A stretch of DNA of 64,000 nt, from the NCBI GenBank assembly GCA_029204225.1, contig CM055102.1, forward strand, positions 14,508,538 through 14,572,537, given 5' to 3'. Position 1 is the first letter of the stretch, and every line of letters begins with the position of its first letter. The stretch is from Diphasiastrum complanatum. Lineage: Eukaryota > Streptophyta > Lycopodiopsida > Lycopodiales > Lycopodiaceae. Shown piece after piece: positions 1 to 9,975 of this stretch. The position numbers and the translations under genes are program-made. Below the pieces are notes generated by a model. That model worked only from the letters and a program-made list of their open reading frames with translations. It had not been told where the DNA came from and searched no databases.

Positions 1-660
1 CTTCCAACTCTCACTCACACGTGTGGGAAGTGTTCCAAAAGTATTCTAAGTAAAAACAAGCTGCTCTCCTCGGGTAGAGAGAGAAAAACCATCATGAGCT
101 CTCGGGTAGAGAGAGAAAGCTAGAAATTCAATGACACTCCACTCAATCTCAAAATCAATTAGATCCAAAATGAGGAGTACAATGATACTAGTAGATTCAT
201 GAGCTACCACTATGCTTAACTATGATTGGATCACACTTTGCCACCTCTTAATCCTATTAGGCCATTGATCCATGCACCTCTAAATTCTATTAGACTATAT
301 TCAAGCACACCTCAAATTCCTATTGGACCACACATGGTTCCACCTCTAAAACCTATTGGACCTCTTAAACTTCATCAAACAAAAGCATTACACTTGTCTA
401 CACTCTAATTGGAACAATTTTGGCCTCCTACTCTATTTTGGCTCAATAGTGGCATTACAACTGGAAATGGATAATTTGCCATCTATGCCAAATTTGACCC
501 TATCAACATCCTACACCTAAATGCTTGACTATGAAATTCCATGAGACCCCTATACCAAACATTTTGATTTACTTTACAATTCTCCACACGTGGGAACATC
601 CTCCACACATGTGAGATTCACTTACAAACTTCTATCATAAAAAATACCAAGCTAGATTTT
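1..660 (+). repeat. Repeat-rich leader upstream of a copia gag
   Basis: No gene is visible. The stretch has CACACGTGTG at 16-25, CACACGTGG near 585 and CACATGTG near 605. A unit CTCTCGGGTAGAGAGAGAAA is present twice, at about 66-118. From about 235 to 368 there are four degenerate copies of a 32-36 base unit built on CACCTCTAAA-CCTATTGGAC; read in frame these give a proline-rich repeat (PLKPIGPL-like). Its position directly before gag suggests an LTR or 5' leader, but no LTR ends or primer site were found, so this is inference. Confidence 0.35.
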
Positions 661-668
661 TGCCAATT

Positions 669-2758
669 TCTCACATCTAATGCAAGAGAGATGTGGGATA
701 CATTGTTTACCAGATTTCAGACGAAATCACGCATCCAGATAATGCTTCTCGAAGATCAACTGACAAATCTACGATGGGATGGCAGAGACCTTACCTCCTT
801 TATCAGAAAGATGAAGGATCTGTTCCTCTCATTACACAATTCTGGAACAGAAAATGCAGTATCAACAGAGAAGCAACTCACCTATCTGTTAAGAGTTTTA
901 CCAAGATCCTTCCAGACAACACGAACATTGCTAGCAAAGGATCCAGGTATGACACTCGAAAAGGCAGTGATCAAAATTTGACAATAAGTCAAAGCTCGTG
1001 AGCACCTTGATCACAAGGACGCTTCTAACCAAGCTCTCTACAGTAACAAAGAAAGGCCAAAGAAGCAGCTCAAGCCTAAGAGGGAGTCAGACTGAAGGCA
1101 GTAGACCGAAGGCAGGATTGAGACCAACAAGCAGAGGGAGCCAACAAAGGTGGTTGGAAGAACAAAAGGAAAGTCTAAATAGTAGAATGGCGACAAGAAA
1201 ACATGCGTGAGATGCAGATGCGAAGGACATACTGTCGATTCATACTAGCTCAATCCGAAGATTGAGTGTATCCATTGTCACAAAAAGGGTCATGCAGCTA
1301 TGGACTATTACTAGAACCAAAAAACAAACAATCTCAAGGCAAACGGGAGAACAATAATAGTTCATCCTATGTCAAAGAGTCAGAAACCTCGAAGATGGGC
1401 GAAGAAAGATCGAATCATGGAAATTCGACCACCTACATCTGTGCAGACATGTGTGCAGTATCGACACCTGAGACACAGGAGGTAATCTTTGATTAAGGAG
1501 CAACCTCACACTTCGTTACATCAAGACGGATAATGTCTGACTTTCGGAGTGTAGATCCATCAAGATTTATTATTCTTGGAGACGGATCGAAACATCAAGT
1601 GAACGGTATTGGTTTGTTGTGGCTCAACACAAACGGTAGAGACAGATGACTCGAAGATGTTATGTTTGTACCTACATTGCAGCAAGACTTAATTTCAGTC
1701 GCAAGGATAGCAGATGCTGGGATGCGTGTGACATTTTCACACGAAACATGTAACGTTGTTGATGCAAGCACCTGTACATGGATTACACAAGGTAGAAGAA
1801 AGGGCAACCTGTATCACTTGAAGGTATGCCTACCAACAGATCAATTACATCAAACTCATGATGATTCATCAGATATTCTATGGCACAGGAGACTATGCCA
1901 TATGAACTCAATGGAATTGTATCAAACAAGCCATCATGGAGCTATCACATGGGTGAGCATCTCGAATGCAACCAGTTCGACGACCTATTATGCATGTATA
2001 AAAGGTAAGATGTCATGTACTCCTTTTGTCAAGGACTCCTACAGAAAACCCAATCTGAGTCATGTTCGAATCTTTGGCTGTGTAGCATATGTACACGTTC
2101 CTGACAAGCTTCGGAAGAAGCTTGATGAGAAAGCAGAACAAGGATATCTTGTAGGATATGACAATCATTTATCATACTATAGAATCTATATGCCAGAGAC
2201 AAACACAGTGAAGACAGTCAGAGACGTCAAGTTCAATGAGACCAGAACAATGGCCAACAATGATCCTGTCAGTTATGAAGTTCTTGGAAGACAATATTAT
2301 GATCTATCAATTGTGACAGAGGGAGCAGAGGACGAACACTCAGACGAAGATGTTCGAGCCACACCTCAGTCAAGCGATGAATCAGACGAAGAAAGATTCG
2401 CAAGCCTACCTACTACTACTACACCTGTAAACCGAAACGGTTATGGACCTAGCAGAACAGATAAATGCAAGAGCATTGCAGTACCCGAAGGATCTCCTAG
2501 AAGATCAACAAGAGAGCAAAGAGCGCCAGCAAGATTTGTGTCAGGTAGCTCAACTTCTACATCTAAAGAGTTTTGTGGATTCAGTGGAGAACCACAAACA
2601 TTCGAAGAAGCAATTGAATGTCCAGAGAAGGACAAATGGATCCAAGCCATGAACGAAGAAATCAAATCCATGAAGAAGAATGAGGTATGGACACTGCAAC
2701 CAGTGCTAGGGAAGCGAAAAACAGTGCAATGCAAATGGGTTTACAAACTCAAGCATAG
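669..2758 (+). pseudogene. Ty1/copia gag-pol relic (gag, zinc knuckles, protease, partial integrase and RT)
   Basis: This is a retrotransposon polyprotein remnant with frameshifts and stops. In order, I see a UBN2-type gag segment (MWDTLFTRF... to about 981), then two zinc knuckles at about 1201-1250 and 1266-1312 whose last Cys reads Tyr and which are each followed by a TAG. A protease site follows near 1490, reading D-stop-GATSHF where DSGATSHF is expected. After the pre-integrase segment (LWHRRLCHMN, about 1880) the frame runs straight into the integrase C-terminal part (HVRIFGCVAYVHV, about 2060), so most of the catalytic core is missing. The RT start (WIQAMNEEIKSMKKNEVW, KCKWVYKLKH-like) ends at about 2758 in unrelated sequence. 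The ALYSNKE gag motif and the HKDAS segment before it match the older copia of the 29641-37726 complex, so the two belong to one family. Confidence 0.85.
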
Positions 2759-4480
2759 ATTTGCCTGTTTTATCTATTCCGCACATAGGTTCAATCTTGT
2801 TGAATGCTGAATTAACTAAACATCATACCAATATCAAGAATCGTCATTGTGTGCTAAATTACAAGTACGACTTTTAAGTGCACTTACATAGGAAATGTGG
2901 TTTTGTAGAAGCATTGGGCACCCAACAACATTCAACTACTTGTCCACCAATGATTTTTCTCAAGGAAACAGGTGTTATGCTCCGTTTTTTAATAAAATGT
3001 AAACATTTTTGAATTTAGTAACCTCATAACTAACCTCTTGGAACCCCCAAAAAAGGTAATTTTAGGCTAGAATTGAATGCTGCCACCCATCTGAATTTGT
3101 ATGGGGTGCATGCCTCTATCACTTGGAAAAAGTCAAGAGTATTTTGGTTACCATCAGAGTTGAACCTTATTGTATTATTTTCTACATCCAATAGATTCAT
3201 ACCTACTCTGAAAAAGACTCACCTAAATTGTGAATAATTACTGGCTTCTCTATATGGGCTTCCACATCTCTAGTAGAGTTAGAAAATTTTGGACACAAGT
3301 TTGGCATTTTTCAGATTGGAACATCTTGGTTCATTGGTGTTCCGAGGGTTTTTTGCACCTTATTTCATTAGAGCCCCTAACCAAGAGGTTCCCAACCACT
3401 ATAATGCATATAGAACCCTATCTGGGCTCACTATTGGCTTTTCCAACTTTGTCAAACCTCCATCAAATTTAAGAGAATTTACAGAACATTTTCCCAGTCC
3501 CACATTGATTTTTCATGTCAAAACAATGTTACACCTTGTAGGGATTAGCCCATTCAATATTTTCATGGTAGAATCAAGATAACAACATGACCTTGATCAC
3601 AGCCAAGGAGGTTCAGTCTGAACAGACAATCACTCATCAAAAAGCCATTCTTAATCAACTTGCACTTTATCCTTTGTCAAAAGAATGATCGGCAAGCCAA
3701 GAGGGAGAAGCTAGGACAAACAAGAGATCATGGCAACAAATGTACTAGCCTAAGGGAAACGTTAAATCTATGTCCACAAAAATACTTTCTTCTGGCATGA
3801 GTGAATTAATTGCTCCAGAGATGAAGCTATGATGCCTACAGGAGACCTGCACACCAATGGGCCTATCTACTTTTTGACTAAAGAAGATCTAGTAGTAGAT
3901 TTGATTTTATAACATGAATGTTACTGGCTTGGCATTTGGTCTTATTAGATTCCAACATTTTCCTTCAATTTAAGATATCGACCAAATGTTCTTGAGGCAG
4001 GAACCATTTCCCATGCAAAGCATTGGACCAAGATATCAATTGAGTTTTACTGAATTGCTAAGAGAATACTCATGACTTAGGTTGAGTACTGGAGTAGAAC
4101 GTCTTGTGAATTGTTGTTGTTATTCTGTTTCAAAGAATGGGATGTGGTTTGATGTGCTTTTATGCTTTCAAGCATTGGCTGATAGATCATCCTTGAGGCA
4201 TAGCCACTCCAAGAATATTTTGGCCCTGAGTTTGTCTAGTGTCTATGGGTCACCTTGAAGTGTCTATTTGGATATTAGTTACTACCAATTGTGTTAGTGT
4301 GGCCAGTTGTCCCTAAAGCAAACTGAATTTGAGATTTGAAGTTTAAAAACTGTACAGAACCTCAAGGACCAAAAGCACAACAAATTTAATCCACTCAACT
4401 AGTCAAATCTCTATGGCAGGTTATTGGCAAAAGGAGCAAGCATACACAATTTCAAAATCTTTTGCTCCAATGTTACATAA
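2759..4480. other. Non-coding stretch, nothing recognised
   Basis: The sequence after the RT break is AT-rich and has only short chance reading frames. I see no LTR ends, primer site, RNA gene or conserved protein motif on either strand. It may be decayed repeat or host intergenic DNA. Confidence 0.5.
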
Positions 4481-5907
4481 GTTTTTTGCCAATTACTTTC
4501 ACAATGAAACTTGAGTTGCAGCGGATCGCAATCTGCTGAAAAAATGTTTCGGATCATGCAATCCGGAATTTCAGTGATCTGCGACCCGAAACAATATTTT
4601 TTTTTTTGTTTTTTTTTGTGGAAAAGGGAGTAATGGCCAATTTTTTTTTTTTCTTTGAGTTTAATACTAACTAAACCGTAAATGGTGGACATGCTTTTCC
4701 AATAGATATCAAAAATCAATTTTGAAATGGTCTTCTGATGCCAATGGTTTGCAGATCTACTGATTCTGTTTTCTGTTAGAAAACGATAGAAAGAATTAGA
4801 AGGAGCCTTCCTTAGACTGGCAGGAATTGTATACTTCTTGTGGAATAGCTGAAACCATCTACCGATGTCCAAATTTCTGAAACCATATGAAAATGCAGCT
4901 AGTTTTCTTAAACCATCTATTGATGTCCAGATTTCTAATGAATGTAGCCTGCAGCCATCTGAAACCAAGCAACAAATCTGCATAACAATTGCTTTATTGA
5001 TATCCTTTCACATGACACCCATATTGGCAACTATCCAAAAAAAAAAACAAATTGCGTTCCGAGAAACCCTAATGGAAAATCCTGGATTGTGTTCCGGATC
5101 GCGGACTGCAACTTTGAATGAAACTTACAAAAAGCCTTAATGTATAAAGATCTACATACATTCTTAGCTCGTTGAGATTTGAATTTAGTGTCATGCCCTA
5201 TATTTATGTGTAGAAAAAATTGTCATTTGAAGATATGAACTCAAATGCCTCAGAGGTGCTTTAGGCTAAGAGAAACACCTATCTAAGAGTTTAAAGAACG
5301 TCGTTTAGCATTGTTTAGCAGTAAGGTTTATGATTTTACAGAAAACCTCACTCCTCCCCAGCAGCAGTTCCAAAAAGTTGCTCAAATGTTGTTATTGTCT
5401 ATTTGGGGATTACTAGTTATTTGAGTCACAAAAAGGTTATGAAAATATCCTTGGGCAAGTACACTCCTAAGTATGTGTACTCTTGTTATGGTGATAAGAT
5501 TATGATCAAACAGTTGAATGGTGTATCAACCATATCAAAAGTAAGAAAATGTGATCAAACATCGCATGCATCTAGGACTCAAGAGACATTAAAATTTTGG
5601 ACAAAACAACTTTCGAGTTATGACTGACAACTTATAGGATACCTCATACAACTTACAAGTAGCAACTTTGAAATGTGGCAGTGCAAATGCGTCTGCTACA
5701 TTGGACAGGATAAAAGAATTTGGAAAACACGTTTGCATCAAAATTTGCACATTTGAAAGTACATGCAAACATGTTTGTTGCTAACTATAAGCCAAATATT
5801 CAAAAAAAAAAAAATAGATCTCTTTCTCCTTTTTGTATGAAGAAACTAAAAAACGAGTATTGAGATAAGAAGCATCGTGACAGAGTAATCAATGCCATGT
5901 TGGAGCT
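4481..5907. other. AT-rich stretch with poly-T/poly-A runs, no gene recognised
   Basis: Short minus-strand and plus-strand frames exist around 4411-5140 but show no motif. Two patches rich in GGATCGC/GATCGCGG with GTTGCAG lie at about 4517-4575 and 5090-5115 in roughly inverted order, so a decayed inverted-repeat element is possible. The downstream exons expected for the gene at 6930-5958 should lie on the minus strand here, but I could not find them. Confidence 0.4.
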
Positions 5908-5957
5908 TTAATAGTATACCAAAAGTTGAGGGATACTAATTTGAATGGCATTCATAC

Positions 5958-6930
5958 CTGTAGCAGCCTTTCTTTTGAACACTTGATCAGGGAATGCTCC
6001 ATGTGGAAGGTCAGAAAATGAAAAATCAATGCATTGTCTTGCTCTCTTCGATCTCTTTGCATTAACCAACGGGTATGTTGCATATCCTCGTTGTCTCGAA
6101 AGCCCTACGGTAGGAGGTTGTGTTGGCAAGTTCAACCTCAAGCCATGTGGGGGAGTTACAAGTACGTTTTCTCGATGAAGAACATTTTTCATGTGTCGTT
6201 TAGAGTATGCAACTCGCAGAACATATAGGAAAGCTAACAAAGGCCTGTCCTTGTTTCTAATGATTGGTGAAACAAACAATTTCTTACATTCTGCAGGCCC
6301 ACATCTTTTGAAAAAGATGGTTTTTGAATAGTTCGTAACAAATCCCACTAGCGTTTCGTCCATAACCATATTGCCATATAGTTGTTGCATGGCGAGAAGA
6401 GGCACTTTTTGTCGCTTTGGAAGATTTAGTGCTATGCAAAAATCTTCACCATCTTCCAAATCAAATTGCCAACTGCCTTTTACCCCTCCAGTTCCCAAGT
6501 TCCTTTCAGAAAGGTCGTTTGGATTGAATTGTTTTGTTTTATCCAAAATTACTTGATCCGCTGAAGAAAGGGATCGGCTGCTTCCACCACCTTGATATTC
6601 AGCTGGGATCCCCAATAATTGTGCCAACAAATTTACCCGACCAAAGATCAGCATGGCTACCGCTCCTCGCACTTTGTCTTCACTTACCGGTGGCGGCCAT
6701 GGAGGTCCACGTCCATAAGTCACTGGAGTGATGTTTGCATTTGAGTCGTCTAATGTCAATAGAAGATTTTCACAGTTTTGATCAAAATCAGACCAATAAT
6801 TTACTCCATCGAACGTTCTTGGTTTGGCGGGCAATGTCTTAGATGAGGATCTTGGACTCAATCTGGCCTCCATATCAGGAAGCTTTTGCAAAGCTGCTTG
6901 CCGTGCAGCGAGCAATGAAATTTGAGACAT
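5958..6930 (-). CDS. First exon of a gene with a Crinkler-like, kinase-associated endonuclease-fold domain (putative)
   Basis: An uninterrupted 324-codon frame runs from ATG at 6930 to a good splice donor (ACAG|GTATGA) at 5958/5957, ending in phase 1. Residues 1-60 are basic and hydrophilic. The centre has NPNDLSERNLGTGGVKGSWQ (136-155), then MQQLYGNMVM (181-190), VGFVTNYSKTIFFKR (195-209) and KLFVSPIIR (217-225). The pattern of QQLYGYM, then G-V-x-T-x-Y-x-x-T-x-F-x-x-R, then an I-S-P-type strand is what I know from the restriction-endonuclease-fold region that precedes kinase domains in Crinkler-like proteins of fungi, oomycetes and some plants. The acidic and lysine residues expected just before QQLYG are not obvious (IALNLPK), so catalysis may be lost. 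A basic stretch (AKRSKRAR, 291-298) could act in nuclear import. No kinase exon was found downstream. A telo-box-like AAACCCTAAACCC lies at 7088-7100, upstream of the start. Family assignment is by eye; function is unknown. Confidence 0.55.
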
Positions 6931-7087
6931 GATGCAGAAACCTGTCTAGATCTTGATGCATTCAGCAAGAACGTTCTGAAGCTGGCTAGCTATCCAATAA
7001 AACCCAACAACACTTCTGCTTTAGTAAAAGAGTAATAAACTCAGAGGAATTGACTGGTAACAATCGAACACGCATGCGGAGATGTAG

Positions 7088-7100
7088 AAACCCTAAACCC
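7088..7100. promoter_or_regulatory. Telo-box-like motif upstream of the 6930-5958 gene
   Basis: AAACCCTAAACCC occurs about 160 bases upstream of the ATG at 6930. Such motifs are common in plant promoters and 5' leaders; the link to this gene rests on position only. Confidence 0.3.
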
Positions 7101-7533
7101 AGAATCTTGATTTACATTGTCGTCAGAGTTGTGTTTCCTTCCAGCAACAAATCAGTGTTCAAAGCCACTAGTCTTCAAGCAGTGATCTGCCAGTGACTTC
7201 TGCGTGCGCCTGATTTTTGTGGGTTCTAGTTTGTGATTTGCCTACGACTGTGAATGCGCTCCAACTTCACTTGCCTACACATTGAGCCTGCTGTTCCACT
7301 ACTGTGGGCCGCTGACTCTTTGCTACCTACATGTCTGCGCTATTTGCAGCAATCCGCCTGTCTATGAACTTTAGCTACGCCCATCTGCTGCGGTTGTTGG
7401 TTACCTATTTGCTTTGCTTGCGTATATCGTTTGATGTGTATTTACTCTCATACAAAGCATTTTTCGCTCTTGCGTTTTTCCCTCTTTTTTAGTATAGTTT
7501 GTATACTTCGAGTAAAAGCCCTTTTGTATTATG
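7101..7533. other. Upstream region of the 6930-5958 gene, nothing recognised
   Basis: No open frame with known motifs and no RNA gene is visible. It presumably includes the 5' leader and promoter of the minus-strand gene, but no clear TATA box stands out. Confidence 0.35.
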
Positions 7534-7653
7534 GAAGGAGCCGGGCACAAGCCATTTTGCTCCATAAGGATTTCCAAAAAATTTTAGGGGGCCGAGCATA
7601 AAATTTTTTGGAAGCCAAACCGGTCTGAATGGGCTGTGCCCGGCTACTTCCAT
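7534..7653. repeat. Short inverted-repeat element, about 120 bp
   Basis: The left end, GGAAGGAGCCGGGCACAAGCC, and the reverse complement of the right end, GGAAGTAGCCGGGCACAGCC, agree over about 20 bases with one substitution and one indel. The arms enclose about 80 bases containing AAAATTTTTTGG-like sequence on both sides. The whole could fold into a hairpin, like a small MITE or a palindromic DNA-transposon remnant. No target duplication was identified. Confidence 0.5.
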
Positions 7654-7913
7654 TGCGTAATGGATACTTGGAATTTTCTCACAAGTACATTACGAAGCTT
7701 AATATGCAGGTTTGACTTTGACTGACCACTACGAATGCGCCACGTAACAGTTGTACGGACGGGCACAAACAAGCAGAAAAAAAATTCAAAATCCGCCTTT
7801 GAAAAAAACACATATTTTATGATTTTTAATTTGTCTGAAATTGGGCAGAATCTACCATAGGTATCCATTGCGGTTTTAGAAAACGTATTAAAAAAAACGA
7901 GAACGATGTGCTA

Positions 7914-8070
7914 TTGTGTGTGTGTGTGTGTGGGGGGGGGGGCGGGGGGGGGGGGGGGCTTCCCCGAGGGCCTTCCGTGCTAGGAGGGCCCTTGCCCGAG
8001 GGCGGGAGCCCACCGAGGGTAGGGCCCGACCTGCACGGAAAGGCCCGAGGGAATCGGGCCTTCCCCTGCG
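7914..8070. repeat. (GT)n and poly-G tract followed by a GC-rich repeat patch
   Basis: A (TG)n run (about 7914-7932) leads into a G run broken by one C (about 7933-7958). After it comes a patch built from GGGCC, CCGAGGG and GGGCCC blocks, with CCTTCCGTGC near 7970 facing GCACGGAAAGG near 8032 as an inverted pair. The base content differs sharply from the AT-rich flanks. Open frames on both strands are by-products of the composition. Confidence 0.5.
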
Positions 8071-9830
8071 TAATGACATGTCTAAGATTTTCTCTCATGA
8101 ATTCTGTCAGAATCGTTGTCAAGAATTGTTGATGTGTTTATTCAATAAGGAGAATTCTGGACAAAACTATTGCTTACTTCAGATGCAAGCAAATTCCACC
8201 TCTGGAGGTGCATCAGAAACACAAAGAAAAATCGAAGACTTGGCATTACGTATCACAAAGGCCTTGCCATGTCATACTAGCATGAATTGTTTAAAGTGTT
8301 TTTTATATTGTTGTGATAAATGATTTTGTGTATTTATTTTGTAGTTTCAAAATTTGGATAGTAGTTTGTTGTTCGTATTTAACAGACATTTGAATGTTAG
8401 ATGAGATTTATAATATAATTTATTATAAGTTTTGTACAAAGTTGTTTTTTTGAGAAAGATGTTGATTCCATTCTTGCACTTGTTGGATTTTCCAAACAAT
8501 GGCCCGAAGTTTGAATCAATTAAAATCCTAATTAAAAGGATAAATTTGTTATATTTTGAGCATTTTGGCCGAGGAGTTGTTGAAGAGCCTAGATAAATTA
8601 TCTTATTTTAGGATAATCGTTGATTCTTTCTTTATACTTTGCAAATTTTTTGGAATTTGCTCCATATTTTTGTATGAAATCTCAATAGAATTTCTTGCTC
8701 ACTGAAATTGCTCAGTGGATTCATTACTGTGTTTTTCGCTTCGTTTAATAGTTAATGATATTCACTTGTTTTTATGTACTTTGTCAAGTAATAAATGATG
8801 CTGTTGTTTGATAGTTGTGAGTCTTGATAGACTTTCTTAAATTTGTTAACAATCGACATTTGTGGCAAGTAGTGAAATTGATTTATTAGAGAGTGTAGAT
8901 TTTGTTTCATTGTTTCTATCCATTTGTATCAGTTTCGTTTTTTGTTGTTTGACAAGATACGGGGTTCTATGGTTGTTCTTGGTTCTTTCCGAGGATATAC
9001 TTCTACTTTGTTGTCAATATTTGTTTGCATACTGATTCTTTTCATTGTTCCAATTGGATTGATGCATGTCACAATTTCTCGAATTGTTATTGCTGAATCA
9101 GTGTCACAATGATATACTACTAGCTCATAATTCATGCATTTGCAAAACCAAAACAAACAAAAGCTGTCACATTGTATTGGTGATCGATTGTCATTGTTGG
9201 TAAGAAGTTTTATGCATGTTTCAAATGATGTGATTTGCTCATATTGGATTTTAAAAATTGGATCATTTTTGTAGTGTTATTTTCAAATCGTAGCATCACA
9301 ATCATTTTCTCTTAAACTTAGCAAAAAGCATTGCACAACATTTGCTCAGAATATGATGATTCAATAGAAATGAAGAGACGTTGAAATGTCATGGTTGACT
9401 TCATAAATAAATAAAAATTCAGGATCTATATAGTCTCTTGGTCCATAGCCATTTGTGCAAAGATTGCTGGTCATTGTGGTTGTAAAAGATAAAGTACTAT
9501 GCTTTTCAGCTAAGAAGAAAACGACTATAACGATAATCTTGTTTAATTCAATATTTGCTTTAATCTACTAGGACTAATTGACACTGTTTTTTTTTTTTTT
9601 TACTATTAACTTCAATCTATCAAAACCAATGATTATACCACTAGCATTTGGGCAAAAAATTCCTTCATTCAAACCTATAGAACAATTTTACCACAAGAAA
9701 CGAAGATTAACAAGCGCAATCTTTATCTTTAATAATCATGTTTTAACATTCATAATTTGTATTTACAAAAGTCCATATTAATCATGATTACGTTGTAAAA
9801 TATTTTAGTATTTAAGAATATTCAAAATCA
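8071..9830. other. AT-rich intergenic stretch, nothing recognised
   Basis: Frames are short and without motifs on both strands. I saw no LTR borders, RNA genes or conserved protein segments. Confidence 0.5.
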
Positions 9831-9975
9831 ATATTCACAACACATATTCACAATATTCACGTATCTCATAATATACATTTCTCAATATTCACAATTTCAC
9901 ATTAGTATTCACGATTTGTATTCACAATGTTCACGATCACAATATTCACGATTACTATGCACAACATTCACGATG
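9830..9975. repeat. Degenerate tandem repeat of ATTCACAATATTCACG
   Basis: The pieces ATTCACAA, ATTCACG and ATATTCAC recur about ten times with variable spacing just before the copia gag begins. This looks like a decayed simple or minisatellite array. Confidence 0.55.

Noticed and set aside
4411-4983. 190-codon minus-strand frame as a host gene or kinase exon of the upstream gene
   Set aside because: Contains poly-Lys from a poly-T run, no HRD, DFG or other kinase motif, and no good splice signals in register.
4481-5130. MITE with GATCGC/GTTGCAG ends
   Set aside because: The arms agree only over about 7-10 bases at a time; too weak to claim an element.
7826-8323. Overlapping frames on both strands in the GC-rich patch
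   Set aside because: Open only because the composition lacks stops; no motif, and all frames overlap each other.
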